Below are positions 12,201 to 22,310 of a stretch of DNA of 53,369 nt, one piece after another. The notes below the pieces were generated by a model. That model was not told where the DNA came from. It was given only the letters and a program-made list of their open reading frames with translations, and made no database searches. Both the position numbers and the translations under genes were made by a program. Position 1 is the first letter of the stretch. Each line of letters opens with the position of its first letter. This DNA comes from Gracilaria domingensis (Eukaryota > Rhodophyta > Florideophyceae > Gracilariales > Gracilariaceae): positions 19,572 to 72,940 of the forward strand of contig VCMS01000009.1 of the NCBI GenBank assembly GCA_022539475.1, written 5' to 3'.

Positions 12201-14900
12201 ATTAGCACATTGGGGCTGGGGCGGTTGGATATTGGCCTGGCCATGGCTCATTCTTGAAGCAACCAGCAAGACCAGCGAAAAGCCTCGCGATAAAAGGTGA
12301 AACAGTTTGACGTTTCAATCGCAACGCAGCTTCGCAATGACGTTGACACGTAGCTTCGACCAGCGACGCGAGATGCTTCTTTCAAGCATTGAGAAATACC
12401 GCGATCGGTAATGGTTGCGGGACGGAGACGCCGGACGGCGCCTCATCTTCGGCTTCGTCACCGGGTTCCATGCGCATGTTGAGCGGGCGCGCTCGCCGAG
12501 GCTCGATATGACGGGCAGGCGCGGTTCGCAAGATGAGGGTGGAATTGGCGAAGGTGTGCGCAGTCATGGTGAGTGACTGTGGCGCAGGAGGAGGACGTTG
12601 GCAGGTGGCGAGCGGAGCTGTAGAGATAGATACTGTAACCGTTGGGGGGCGGTTGGCGGCGGGGTGGTCACTGGGCGCGTTGACGGTCGGGAGTTGCCAG
12701 GGCGACGGGGGCTCGCCAATGGCGCGGTGAGCTCCAAACTGGGGCTAACGATCTGTCGTTCTTCATCATGAGGACAAACCAAAGTGACGAATATCTGATA
12801 TCGCTTGACAAAGGCTTTGCCATGTTGCCACTTGGTGCTCATCTCCACTCACGTTGCCTCGGTGTGATTGCTTCTGCTGCAGAAGTTCTGTATGAAGGCC
12901 ATTCCTCCTGTATCTCTCCGTCTTCACCACATCTTCCCGTCTCCACATCCGCACGATGCGGCGGTTCATGCGCTTTCTCCGGAGTCCGAAGCGGCTGTTC
13001 AGGTTGGTGCCCGTGGCGCAACGGATCCACCTGAAACTGCTCACCATGACGGGCGGTGTAACGCCTCATCTGCCGCCGTTGTAACAGAAACTCGCAAATC
13101 ACACTTTTGCGACAATATCGTCGGACAACGAGCGTGAGCAACACGCCGCACCATCCGCGGGCATTCGGAGTTCACACATCTCTCTGAAAACAAAGACATT
13201 TCGAGATAAGTCCTCATATAAAGAGCACACGAGACCGACATCGAACATGTGCGACCAAATCTGGCCGTATCGATGCCAAACATTTACAACCCATTCTCCA
13301 TGATAATCCATGTCCATATCACTCCTCAGCTTCTCCAAAGCATTCGAGTTTGTCAGAAGGAGTCTGGCTAATATCTTCCACTTGACATTCTTCAGTGTTC
13401 TTCATTGGTTGCAAGCCAAAGACCAACGCGCGAAAGCCGCAAATCTCAACTGAGCAATGTGAGCACATCTTATTGATACAATCGGCTACCTCATCGCTCA
13501 AATGGCAAACGAGCACAATACCGATTGGCGCACCAAAGTGGCATATTCAAGCCGTGTGCAGTAAGAAACAGAAAAGTGGCAAGGAATGCCACAGCTACGA
13601 AGATGATAGCCGCAGCCACTTGTTACGTCCGGCTCGTCTTCAAAGCGACTTACTTCTAACTGGACTGAACTCATTGCGCTCACGCAACCATTCACAGCTG
13701 GGGCGCAGGCCGAATCGCGCTCAGATCTTCGCGCGGCTCTATTGCTCACCTGGAGGCTTTCGTTGACGGCGCGTGATATAGCGTCGTTGCTGTTGCCGTC
13801 GGTGCTGGTGGTGGTGGTGGTGGTAGTAATGGTGTCACACAAGCTGTCCGCACTGCTATGGCTGCGCGATCGCCTCGGCTCAGGGGTACGTTTGTCCGCG
13901 AGGCTGCTCAGCGCCATCAAGGCGCTATTACTCGCTCTTGTATTACGCTCGTCACGCAACTTGTTCGCCGTGGTATGCTCAGATGGCTGCGTAACCTCCG
14001 ACGCGAGTCGCCATCTCGTCGCGTATGCTGTGCAGCTCTTCCGGCGACAAGCGCATCGACTGCACTGGTTGTATCGTGTGTGCAGACGGCTCCGCAACCT
14101 CCAACGCAAAGCTACCAAGCACCAAGCGGCTGCCCGGCGCCCGCGGCGCACCGCGCGCCCACTGCTGCTGCTGCCGCTTAAGCCTAAGTGCGAGCACGTG
14201 CTCGGGAGCTGCGATAAGTTTTAATTTAATACCTTTAAAATACTCGCGCAGCTCCCGCGGTCCTCCTCGTCCGCCATTCCTGCCAACGATGGGCACAGAC
14301 GCCTTGGATCGCAAGCCGCCGACGCCGCCGCCCCCGCCGCCGCAGAGCTTCTCAAGTTGAGAATCTCAACGCGTCAACTGTTATCGCTCGCAGCTCAGCA
14401 ACCGCTTTGAATTGCACACCTGGCTGGCTGGCCCATCGTCGACATCGTCATGCAGTTTGCCGTCGCTATGCTGTCCGAGCGCCGCTAATCGCGTCTAAAC
14501 CACGGCCGCTTCTTTCGTATCGTCAGCACCGCCTCTGCGCTCCTTAGACGAAGAGGAAAGGTTTTAGAAGGCGATGATAGTCGGTGGACATTGTAAGGTG
14601 GTTATTGCTGTGCGTCGAGGACGAAAGCGAGCGGCGCAACGCACCGACACCCGGTGCAGGCAGTGCGACGCGGCGCTATAAGTCGTGGTGGGTCAAAAGT
14701 AGGACGGAATTTGGAAGGGGCCTCTAAGAAAGCACGCAATGTGAGGAGTAGTGCGAAGAATGACAGTCTGGAAGGCGCGGGCGTTAGCGGGTGCGTAGAC
14801 GATGGATGAGAAATCTGCGGCACCAACTTTGCGCTCTTGTGTACGCTCAATTTTTAATTCGCGAACTAGATCGGCGCTGCGCTGGTCGACGTCGCTCGTG
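12201..14900. other. GC-rich region without a recognisable gene
   Basis: Base composition rises sharply here. Minus-strand frames at 13498-14151 (217 codons, with a run of Thr from a GTG microsatellite at 13803-13830) and 13979-14314 (111 codons, containing RLSPEELHSIRDEMATRVGG) are the only ones with a protein-like look. They overlap in different frames, so if a real gene existed it is frameshifted or spliced. A second minus-strand frame at 12766-13047 is Arg-rich. A GCCGCC-type tract lies at 14318-14345. I recognise no family and would not assign a function. Confidence 0.35.
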
Positions 14901-16270
14901 CAGCGTTGTGTCGTTACGAAATCACCGTCCCCTGCAATTCTCTGAGGCTCGACTGTGACGTTCAAAGTGTGAAAGAAGCGCTGTAACAGAAATGGCGAAC
15001 TATTACCTAAAGTAGAACCTTGTTTGGAAACTGATGGCACCCTGTTTAATTTTTATCATAACTTGGAGCATAGAGTTCAATAGTTAGTATCTATCAAACT
15101 TTAGAAGTCATATAAAGTTACCCTCCATAAAGCAATTGAGTAACTGTGAACGACGCTTACCTCATTTGATGTAGACATCCCCGGGTTCGTGGCAACGTCC
15201 AGAAAAGTGTCGTTGAAGACACTGGAAGTGTTCTTTTGCAAAAATCTGCAGAGAACAATGGACTATCTAGAGGAAAAGTGGGATCTGATGTCCAGAGGAG
15301 ACGAGTTCTGCAATTTTCGACTGGAGTTGCCTGTTTTGCAGACTTGTTCACAGTTTCATGATTAGACTCATGATATGGGAGCTGGTTTGCATGAGACAAG
15401 ACGCGCGAAGATTGGGAGTATACGCACGATTGACGAGAATTCTGCGAAAGATATTGTTTAGACTCAGCTATATACAGTTTGCCAGAGTTGAACATTGCAC
15501 TTGAGTGCTGTGTGACTAGTCCCTATGAATTTGGTAGCGTTTGTGGCTCACAAACATTCTGCAACACTGTTGGATGGCCCTAGTGATTCAGCAGCCTATT
15601 CTTACAGCCATCAAAAATGGTGATGTCTGTAGGGCCATTGCGCCTTAGAACTGACTGAAAAACACCATGAAAGATACGTCAGATTTAATATATGCACCTT
15701 TCATATGTATACAAATTATGAAATATTTAGTAGTTTTGAAATAGTTATCTTAACATGAAATTGCCGTGATAGAAGACCATAACAGACAAAACGTTTTGCA
15801 CTCTAGCATGTGACGGGAGGGTGACGAAGAAAATTTTTAGAGGACGTGCAACTCTGCTGTGAAGTATGTCAATAATTAGCGCTAGAACCTCTACTTCTAT
15901 GTAACGAATCGCCCCAGAACCTCTCTCACGCCCGTCACGCCGTGCGGAGGTTCCAACCAATCAAGTAAAGCCAAGTCAAAGAGCTTCCCTTTCCCGTAGC
16001 CCCATTAATCTACGGCCCCGTTCAGTGTGACCAACGTCTGTGTTCTGCAAAGTGGAATATAGTCTGTTCGCTTTGAAAACTAAGCTAGTTTTGGGTCTAT
16101 TTGGGGCGCGCGAGGGGGTAGCAGAGGCTGGCACTCAAAAATCAAGAAATTTGGAATATTAAATTCCATCTCGCGCAGTTTAGTTCTTGGGTCCCCTAGT
16201 TTTTGTAGAGGTTCTACTTCGCCGCATGGTCCCATTCACTCTTTTCCGCGACCCTCTCTCAAAACTGCAC
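14901..16270. other. Intergenic, nothing recognised apart from one shared repeat
   Basis: No gene-like frame stands out. The only distinctive feature is the block at 15786-15834, which recurs at 41850-41897. Confidence 0.3.
15786..15834 (+). repeat. Dispersed repeat, copy 1 (GTGACGGGAGGGTGACGAAG motif)
   Basis: The stretch reads TTTGCACTCTAGCATG, then GTGACGGGAGGGTGACGAAG, then AAAATTTTT. The copy at 41850-41897 has the same words with a handful of differences. Neither copy lies in a recognised gene. They may be the ends of a transposon family or a shared regulatory segment. Confidence 0.5.
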
Positions 16271-17740
16271 TCGTGCTAGTTTGCGTTTCCATTTCTCCCA
16301 TGTTGCCAATGCCATCGCAATCATCCCACCTCACATCCATCACTTCCTTCCCAGTCACACCACCCCGCTATTTTACCTTTCTCGCCCATCAACGGCTTCC
16401 ATTTTGTAGAAGTCCGGTGCACAACTGCTCCCCTTCTTCGTACCCGCCTCGCCCAAAACGGCTTCAAATCCTCCCATACCTTCTCTCCTCCTGTCCCCTC
16501 AGAATCCCTTCGTAGTCGCGCTAACCTCCGCGAACTCCAACCAGTACCACGAGCTCCATCCTCCCGCGGCACTCTCCACCACCTTCTTCATCTCCTTAGG
16601 CTTTCTTCAGACGGCTCTTTCCCACTCCCTCAACCCGACCACCCTTTGTCTTCGGTGGTCACAGGCAGACCCTCTGCACGCTAATCCCTTTCCCACACTT
16701 CCTTTCTCCGTCTTTCCCTCCACACTCTTTACCGTCTACTCTCCACCGAATCTTTGCCTCTGCACAGCTCCTTCACCTCCTTCTCAGCAGCGTCAACCTC
16801 TCGTTCAGAACCCTAATTCTCCTCCCGCAACTCTCACACCTCCTTCCCGCACACTCCACTATCCCATACACATGATTTCTCAATCTCCACTCCCATACCG
16901 ACAACGAATTCGCAGGTACGAAATCGCCTCAACCGAAACCCACTACCACACCCACTCAGCACACAACGCCCATTTCCGTTTACNCGTTCAGAAACCCTAT
17001 TCTCTTCCCGCAACTCTCCAACCTCCCTTCCCGCACACTCCACTATCCCATACACATGATTTCTCATCTCCACTCCCAATACCAACAACGAATTCCGCAG
17101 GCTCGAAATCGCCTCAACGAAACACCACTACCACCCCCCGCAGCACCACACCGCCCATTTCCGTTACAATCTCCACAATTCCATCGTCCAGTTGCTCCTT
17201 CATCACCAACCCAACATCCCCACTCTCGCCTTCATCTCCCCCACAAACCGCATCTCCCTGTCACCCTCTCCGCCCCTACTCTCTTTCTGGTCTCCAACCT
17301 CTAACTGACTCAGATGCACCGCACCCCTTCTTTCCATTGTGACCCCCTCACCTCCAATTCTACACCCTTCTCCACCTCATCACCATCCCCTCTCCTCGCC
17401 TCACACTTCTTTCCTTCATCAGCCACTTCGTTCTTCTGCGACATCCGACCAGCCACCGTAATCACGTCCTCTTCCCGCTTGGTGACTGTGTCTGCGGTAC
17501 CTCCTCCACCTCCAACAGCGCCAACAGCTCCTCATCCTTCACGTATCCGTTCGACATCTTCAGAAGAACAAGTAGTAGTTGGATCGAAGTTGCCGCTGCG
17601 ATACAGTGCAATCGAGCTAAACTGTGCTGTCCACCCCCACTGTCCAACCACACGGGCTATATCCAGCACCATGATTGCCACTGTTTCCCTCATCCATTTC
17701 CCGCCAAAACATCTACTGTACACCTTCGCACCTTCCACTA
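16270..17740 (-). pseudogene. Possible coiled-coil protein relic
   Basis: The + strand is strongly pyrimidine-rich, so the minus strand is rich in GA and GG codons. Read on the minus strand, pieces look like Glu/Lys/Arg-rich coiled coil (for example RELREENRVLNERLTLLRRR near 16790-16850) preceded by more ordinary sequence at 17530-17740 (MEGAKVYSRCFGGKWMRET) and an acidic stretch GYVKDEELLALLEVEEV near 17500-17550. The pieces are in different frames with stops between them. No family could be named. It may be a decayed gene, a gene with introns, or only a low-complexity pyrimidine tract that mimics coding sequence. Confidence 0.3.
16801..17172. repeat. ~185-bp tandem duplication around the single N
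   Basis: 16801-16983 and 16986-17172 carry the same sequence with scattered single-base gains and losses (both start CGTTCAGAA, share CACACTCCACTATCCCATAC, and end GCCCATTTCCGTT). The undetermined base at 16984 lies exactly at the junction. This pattern fits two overlapping read ends that were not merged by the assembler. Confidence 0.7.
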
Positions 17741-17804
17741 TTTGAAAGCCACATCTCTGTCTCCTCTTTTGCGCTCACATAATCCCCAACCACCTCGCCT
17801 CGAC

Positions 17805-18165
17805 CGGAGATATTTTCTCTTCCACCATAACCCCACTCGATGGTTATAGCAAACAGGAAGATATTGCCAGTGAGGCAAGCTAGGGACTAGTGATTGTACT
17901 TAGAGTTGCTCACCCTCTGTCTCGACTGGGGACATGTTCTTCTTCCGTCACATCCTTTGTGGGTTGTGACAAAAAAAGAATATGTCACACTCGACACCGG
18001 ATGGGTAACAATGATAGCACGTAGAGTAGTTCATCCTCCCTCAGCATCCACTGGGGATATATTGATGTTCTCTCACATCCTTGACCGGTTGTGATACAAG
18101 AGAAATACATCTCCAATGGAGACGGAGAATATAGTCATGATAACACGTAAAGGTAACAATGTAAT
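17805..18165. repeat. Three diverged ~130-bp tandem units
   Basis: Three successive segments share the pattern (T)CGACTGGGGA(C/T)AT, then a TTC..TCACATCC..TG block, then GGTTGTGACA and an A-rich stretch ending in ATAT, near 17805, 17930 and 18050. Units are roughly 125 bases apart and clearly diverged. No coding potential was seen. Confidence 0.45.
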
Positions 18166-18190
18166 AAACAATAAATTTATGCTACTATCT

Positions 18191-18560
18191 CTAACCAACC
18201 TTTCGAAAACCAGCTATGACATGAGCTGGGTTACTCGAGCCAAAGATGGCAGATCCTGCAACTGAAATGTTTGCACGGCCTTCACTACTGCTTTCACAGT
18301 ACTCAGTCCAATACCCCCATCCACCTGTATCCCTATTCTTGGGTACAATTCCCTTGCATGTCGCACCTTATCAAGAACACCCTCCATAAACGCCTGTCCT
18401 CCAAACCCTGGCTCCACCGTCATCAACAATAACATGTCTACAACTCTTCCTTCATAAGTGCTTCGACGACCTTTATAGACGTATTCGGGCGCAACCCAAC
18501 TCCATCCTTTTCATTATGGCAATCCGAGTGAAGCTATAGAACCGTTCACGTCATTTATGA
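18191..18560 (-). pseudogene. rpe: Ribulose-phosphate 3-epimerase, C-terminal half, frameshifted
   Basis: The minus strand encodes the second half of ribulose-5-phosphate 3-epimerase, the (beta/alpha)8 enzyme of the Calvin and pentose phosphate cycles that interconverts ribulose-5-P and xylulose-5-P. The family signature LLLMTVEPGFGGQAFM is followed by RIGIQVDGGIGLST with the catalytic Asp of the VDGG box. Upstream in another frame is GVGLRPNTSIKVVEALM. Downstream, after one more frameshift, comes ANISVAGSAIFGSSNPAHVI and a stop at 18193-18191. Both shifts are small. The first ~110 residues, with the N-terminal active-site His and Asp, are absent. A full enzyme is about 220-230 residues, so this is a truncated copy rather than the working gene, unless missing exons lie outside a misassembled segment. 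Confidence 0.85.
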
Positions 18561-18903
18561 AGCCAAAATGGCTCCTTTCATCCTGTATTCAAGCTCCCCG
18601 TAACTCGTACTTTACAACTACTTTACAACTCAGGTTCGAAATCAGTTTCATTCATTGTACACTTTCTACTCTTCCACCTACTTTTCATAAAACATCATCA
18701 CACTTTGTGGCTTGTCGTCTCATACAAGCCCTATCATTCATTCAGTACAATCACATATCATACATTTCGCTCACTTTCACAAAGTGAACCATGTTCCCGT
18801 TCTGCGCTTCCCAACCGTTTGTACTTAAGTATCACTCTTTACCCAGCAGTTCTCCGCCCATCTTCCATTTTTATCGTCACACAAAAACAATCGAACACTT
18901 GCA

Positions 18904-19597
18904 ATGAACTCCGAGTCCGACATGCCTCCGGCTCCGCCTCCGAGTCCCAGATACTCTGACGTCCCTCAGGCCTCATCTCCCACCCGAAAGACTCGGGCCG
19001 TTATTGTTGGAAGGGGACGTATAGGTACCATGCTGGCAAACGAAGAAGATACGGTCATTTCCGCACACGAATTCTGCAGCATGGCTGCTACCTCTCATCT
19101 TTCTGATGTACCGATACTAGTTTGCGGAAGAACGAACACCCTGGAGACCGTAATTCAACTTGCCCTTATTCGCTCAGAGAGAATCTCGTTTTCTTCCAGA
19201 ATGGAGACATCATACCATTGCTTTCGAAGCTCGGTGTGGACAAATGTTCAAAAGTTGTCCTATACGTTGGTGTCCCTCAAGAAACGCAGCTCCGCAGGAT
19301 GGTGTCACTCCTCAAAGTCCGGATGGTCTCACTGTCGCAACAGGAAAGTGGGCCTCCAACGTTGCAGACAGGTTTAGGTCTATGGGTCTCACTTGCGGGG
19401 TTGTCGACGAAGACACATTTCTCGTAAGCTATTATGAGAAGCTCGTGTGGCTATCATCGTTCAACATCGTCGGGGCCTCAAGAAGTTTCATTCCTATGGA
19501 CGGAGTCGCTACGGAGTACAGTACGGTTGTGCTCACAATAATGAAAGAGCTGTTGAAGATAGTTTCGCTTAAGACAGATACTACTTTCAACCTGTAA
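18904..19597 (+). pseudogene. Ketopantoate-reductase-like NAD(P)-binding protein, frameshifted
   Basis: From the ATG at 18904 the first frame has a Pro-rich start, then a Rossmann beta-alpha-beta turn (RAVIVGRGRIGTML) at about residues 36-50 and a strand VPILVCGRTNTLETVI. The frame then shifts near 19150: ENLVFFQNGDIIPLLSKLG and VVLYVGVP follow in a second frame. Near 19300 it shifts again to a third: GLTVATGKWASNVADRFRS, then FLVSYYEKLVWLSSFNIVGA. The order fits a family of algal and plant proteins related to ketopantoate reductase (ApbA/PanE) that I recognise by pattern, not by name; its substrate is not known to me. Two shifts in 700 bases argue for a pseudogene, though tiny introns or sequencing errors cannot be ruled out. 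The C-terminal domain seems short. Confidence 0.6.
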
Positions 19598-19599
19598 GA

Positions 19600-20429
19600 G
19601 ACCGTTGGGCGACTTCTTGCATATGGGAAAACTCTCGTTGGCTTTCCTACTTCTTTCTCCGACTTTCAGTTTAGAAACGCGTACTTCTACGACCTTTCCC
19701 GCCAAGAAAGAAACATCGTAGGCCGTGACCCGGCTCCTTTTCATACGAACTACGTCAACGTTGTTAAGGAAAAGTTATCCCCCTCCCCATTCCCCCAGCT
19801 TTGAGGTTAGAACACATGACTTTTCGGTGTTGTAAACCTTTTAGAGATAGTCAAACATAAGAGTTGCTTTATCGAAATGACCTGTTCCTATTACATTACT
19901 TATATTGTTCGTCCTTCTGTGGTTCAAATATGCCCTTGAAATCCTACATCCTTTATCACTAATACCTGGCTAAGTTTTTGCTAGATGGAAAAGGGTCATT
20001 CCACATCATTAAAGTGCACGATACTACTAACAAAACAAGTACAAAATTGTGATATTTCTGAAGAACTAAGCCTTTGCAATACTTGGGTCACCCGTATAAA
20101 GTAAAGTAAACCTTTTATGGGCTTCAACCCTTAATGGAGGTTGTTTTACTCTTCTTGACTTCTAAGCTCATGTTGAAGATATTCATAGTTTTCTTTACCC
20201 ACTTGAACCCGTACATATAATTTATGACTAAATCATCCTTTCTTTACTGCAAATCAATGCAACAGCTTCTCGTCGTAGTAACGTTTTAAAACAGTGCTAC
20301 AATACCCGTATATGGTCGTTCTTAGACTATTTTTATACTACGAAACACCTTGTGAACATCAATCACATCCTTCTCATTCGTATACCCACACCCATTTGCA
20401 AAACGAACCCTTTCGAAAGCTTTCAAAAC
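19600..20429. other. Intergenic, AT-richer spacer upstream of HAD gene
   Basis: No gene recognised. A minus-strand frame of 88 codons at 19478-19744 has no familiar features. The 80 bases before 20430 could hold the promoter of the HAD-like gene but no clear motif was seen. Confidence 0.3.
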
Positions 20430-21302
20430 ATGTATAACTCAGAAGTTAGAGCCCAAGAAGTAACTCCTCAGCAGCTGGCTAACGAAATATTCGAAAATGG
20501 CTACGCCGTGATTAGTGATATTGACGGTACTCTGAAAAGAGCTGGGGAGAACATTCCGGCCGAAACAGTCAAATGCATGAAGTACATCAACGCACGCGTT
20601 GGTTTCGGAATTGCTACTGGGCGAGATATAGAGGATGCCGAGAGTTTCATGGAGCACCTGGGTGGCTACACTTTTGGCATCTCTGGAAACCAAAGCGCAC
20701 GGGTGAGATTATCCAATGGTACCGAAATTGATCAGGACCTTGACAGGGAAGGCTACGAAAGATGTGCAGCCGAACTTGAGAGACTTGCACTCTCCTTAAA
20801 TGAATCGCACGGACTTCACGAAGAGCGTCAACAAGCAGTTGTGAGCACTAGAAAAGACAGTGGACTCCCTAACTTCACGTACAATGGACTGTCGAAGTGG
20901 AAAACAGAAGTTAACTCCGGTATTTCAAAAGTGTTGACATACTTTCCGAACCTGGTTGCGTACCCTCAGGATGAAAACTGTGACATAGGGGACATTCGTT
21001 TCACGAAAAATAGTGGGGCGCTAGCCTTGGTTGAAAACGACCCCCAGTTCGACACACATTTAATCGTTGCTTCCGGGAATGCTTCCAATGATGGCCCTCT
21101 TTATGAAATGGCAACCCTGGCAGTTCATGTGAAGGGAGACGACCATCCAGCAGGGGTAACATATCTTGTTGATGGGGTGGAGGACGTGCATGAGACCATC
21201 AGAAGGGTGGCAGAACTGTACGGGTACAGAAAATGCAAGTGTCAATGGTTTAGAAATGCTCTTGGAATTTGTTTCAAGTGCTACGATGCCTGTAATACTT
21301 AG
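20430..21302 (+). CDS. HAD-like hydrolase, paralogue 1 (catalytic Asp pair present)
   Basis: An intact 290-residue protein of the haloacid dehalogenase fold. Motif I is VISDIDGTLKRAGENIP, with the nucleophile Asp30 and the acid/base Asp32. Motif II is FGIATGRD (Thr at ~62). Motif III Lys is probably in RFTKNSGA. Motif IV is SGNASNDGPLYEM, where the usual first Asp of GDxxND is Asn but the second is kept. The layout is closest to the Cof/trehalose-phosphatase-type subfamily with a large cap; the natural substrate cannot be read from sequence. I chose the ATG at 20430 because the alignment with paralogue 2 begins there; the frame is open 78 bases farther up. It ends in TAG at 21300. The tail is Cys-rich (KCKCQWF..GICFKCYDAC), absent from paralogue 2. 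It faces paralogue 2 tail to tail with 59 bases between stops. Confidence 0.75.
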   Translation: MYNSEVRAQEVTPQQLANEIFENGYAVISDIDGTLKRAGENIPAETVKCMKYINARVGFGIATGRDIEDAESFMEHLGGYTFGISGNQSARVRLSNGTEIDQDLDREGYERCAAELERLALSLNESHGLHEERQQAVVSTRKDSGLPNFTYNGLSKWKTEVNSGISKVLTYFPNLVAYPQDENCDIGDIRFTKNSGALALVENDPQFDTHLIVASGNASNDGPLYEMATLAVHVKGDDHPAGVTYLVDGVEDVHETIRRVAELYGYRKCKCQWFRNALGICFKCYDACNT

Positions 21303-21361
21303 CTAGGATATGAGATCTTAGTAATAAAAGTGTCGTATATATCTCAATACCCTTTTATGAT

Positions 21362-22270
21362 TCATGATTCATGGTGGTTTTTATCGTGCTGCTTTTCCTC
21401 GTAGCCGTACAACAGAGCCACCAGCATAATTGTCGAATGTACATCCTCCACGCTTTCGAACAGGTTGTGTACTCCACCCGGGATACAATCTTCTTTGACG
21501 TGAACGCCGTACACGCCTACCTCATGCAACGGCCCGTCGCTCAAAGCACTTCCGAACGTCACGACGTCATCCGTATCAATAAATCTCGGTTCATTATCCA
21601 CAAGATTTGCTCCTCCGCTTCCTTTTGTGTATCGCTTGTCCACAATTTCGCAACTTTTATCGCCGGGATAGATAACAAACGCATCCATCTTCTGCAACAG
21701 GTCCCCAATAGCAGAATCCACTTCTTCTCTCCACTGCCACAGTTTCTTGTACACGAAATTGGGAAGGCCACTATCACTTCTGGTCTCCACGAACCCCTTC
21801 TCATCATCATTCACAATACCATGCCTCCTATTCAAATCCCTTGCCAGGAACAGTAGTCCGTCAACAGTGTGGTCAAGGGTGTGATCATTGAATGCACCCT
21901 TAATTTCCCTCTCGTCAGAGAAACGCAGGAAAGCTCCATGATTCGCCGAGACACCAAACTTATAGTCTCCGAGTCCTTCCATTTTCCCCTCCACGTCGCC
22001 CACATCACCCCCTGTGACAAGTCCGAAACCAACACGTTCGTCAATGAACTTCATACACTTCACAACTTCTTCTGGAATTGACTCTCCTTCTCTTCTCAAC
22101 GTTCCATCAACGGAACTTAATATACCGTAACCATTGGCATATATGAACTTAGACAAGGTATTGGGTGAAATTTCGGCCAAGTCTCTCTGTTCCTCTGCCA
22201 TTTTTCCTGATACAGTTACCATACTGCCACAAGTACCGCATAGACAGCTGTATAGACTTCTCAGTTTCAT
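21362..22270 (-). CDS. HAD-like paralogue 2, predicted inactive
   Basis: An intact 302-residue frame, colinear with the convergent neighbour at 20430 (for example GFGLVTGGDVGDVEGKMEGL against GFGIATGRDIEDAESFMEHL, and TRSDSGLPNFVYKKLWQWREE against TRKDSGLPNFTYNGLSKWKTE). Motif I reads ILSSVDGTLRREG: the nucleophile Asp is Ser while the second Asp remains. Motif II lost its Arg (VTGGD for ATGRD) and motif IV reads FGSALSDGPLHE. It should therefore not form the phospho-aspartyl intermediate, yet the frame is fully open, which suggests it is kept for another role, such as binding the same ligand, or was duplicated recently. It has 23 residues before the Met aligned with the start of paralogue 1; either Met could start. 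It ends with a His-rich KNHHES tail. Confidence 0.72.
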   Translation of the reverse strand: MKLRSLYSCLCGTCGSMVTVSGKMAEEQRDLAEISPNTLSKFIYANGYGILSSVDGTLRREGESIPEEVVKCMKFIDERVGFGLVTGGDVGDVEGKMEGLGDYKFGVSANHGAFLRFSDEREIKGAFNDHTLDHTVDGLLFLARDLNRRHGIVNDDEKGFVETRSDSGLPNFVYKKLWQWREEVDSAIGDLLQKMDAFVIYPGDKSCEIVDKRYTKGSGGANLVDNEPRFIDTDDVVTFGSALSDGPLHEVGVYGVHVKEDCIPGGVHNLFESVEDVHSTIMLVALLYGYEEKQHDKNHHES

Positions 22271-22310
22271 ACTTCTCTTAAAAGCAACCTTAAGTGCAGT
22301 TTCAGAAATG

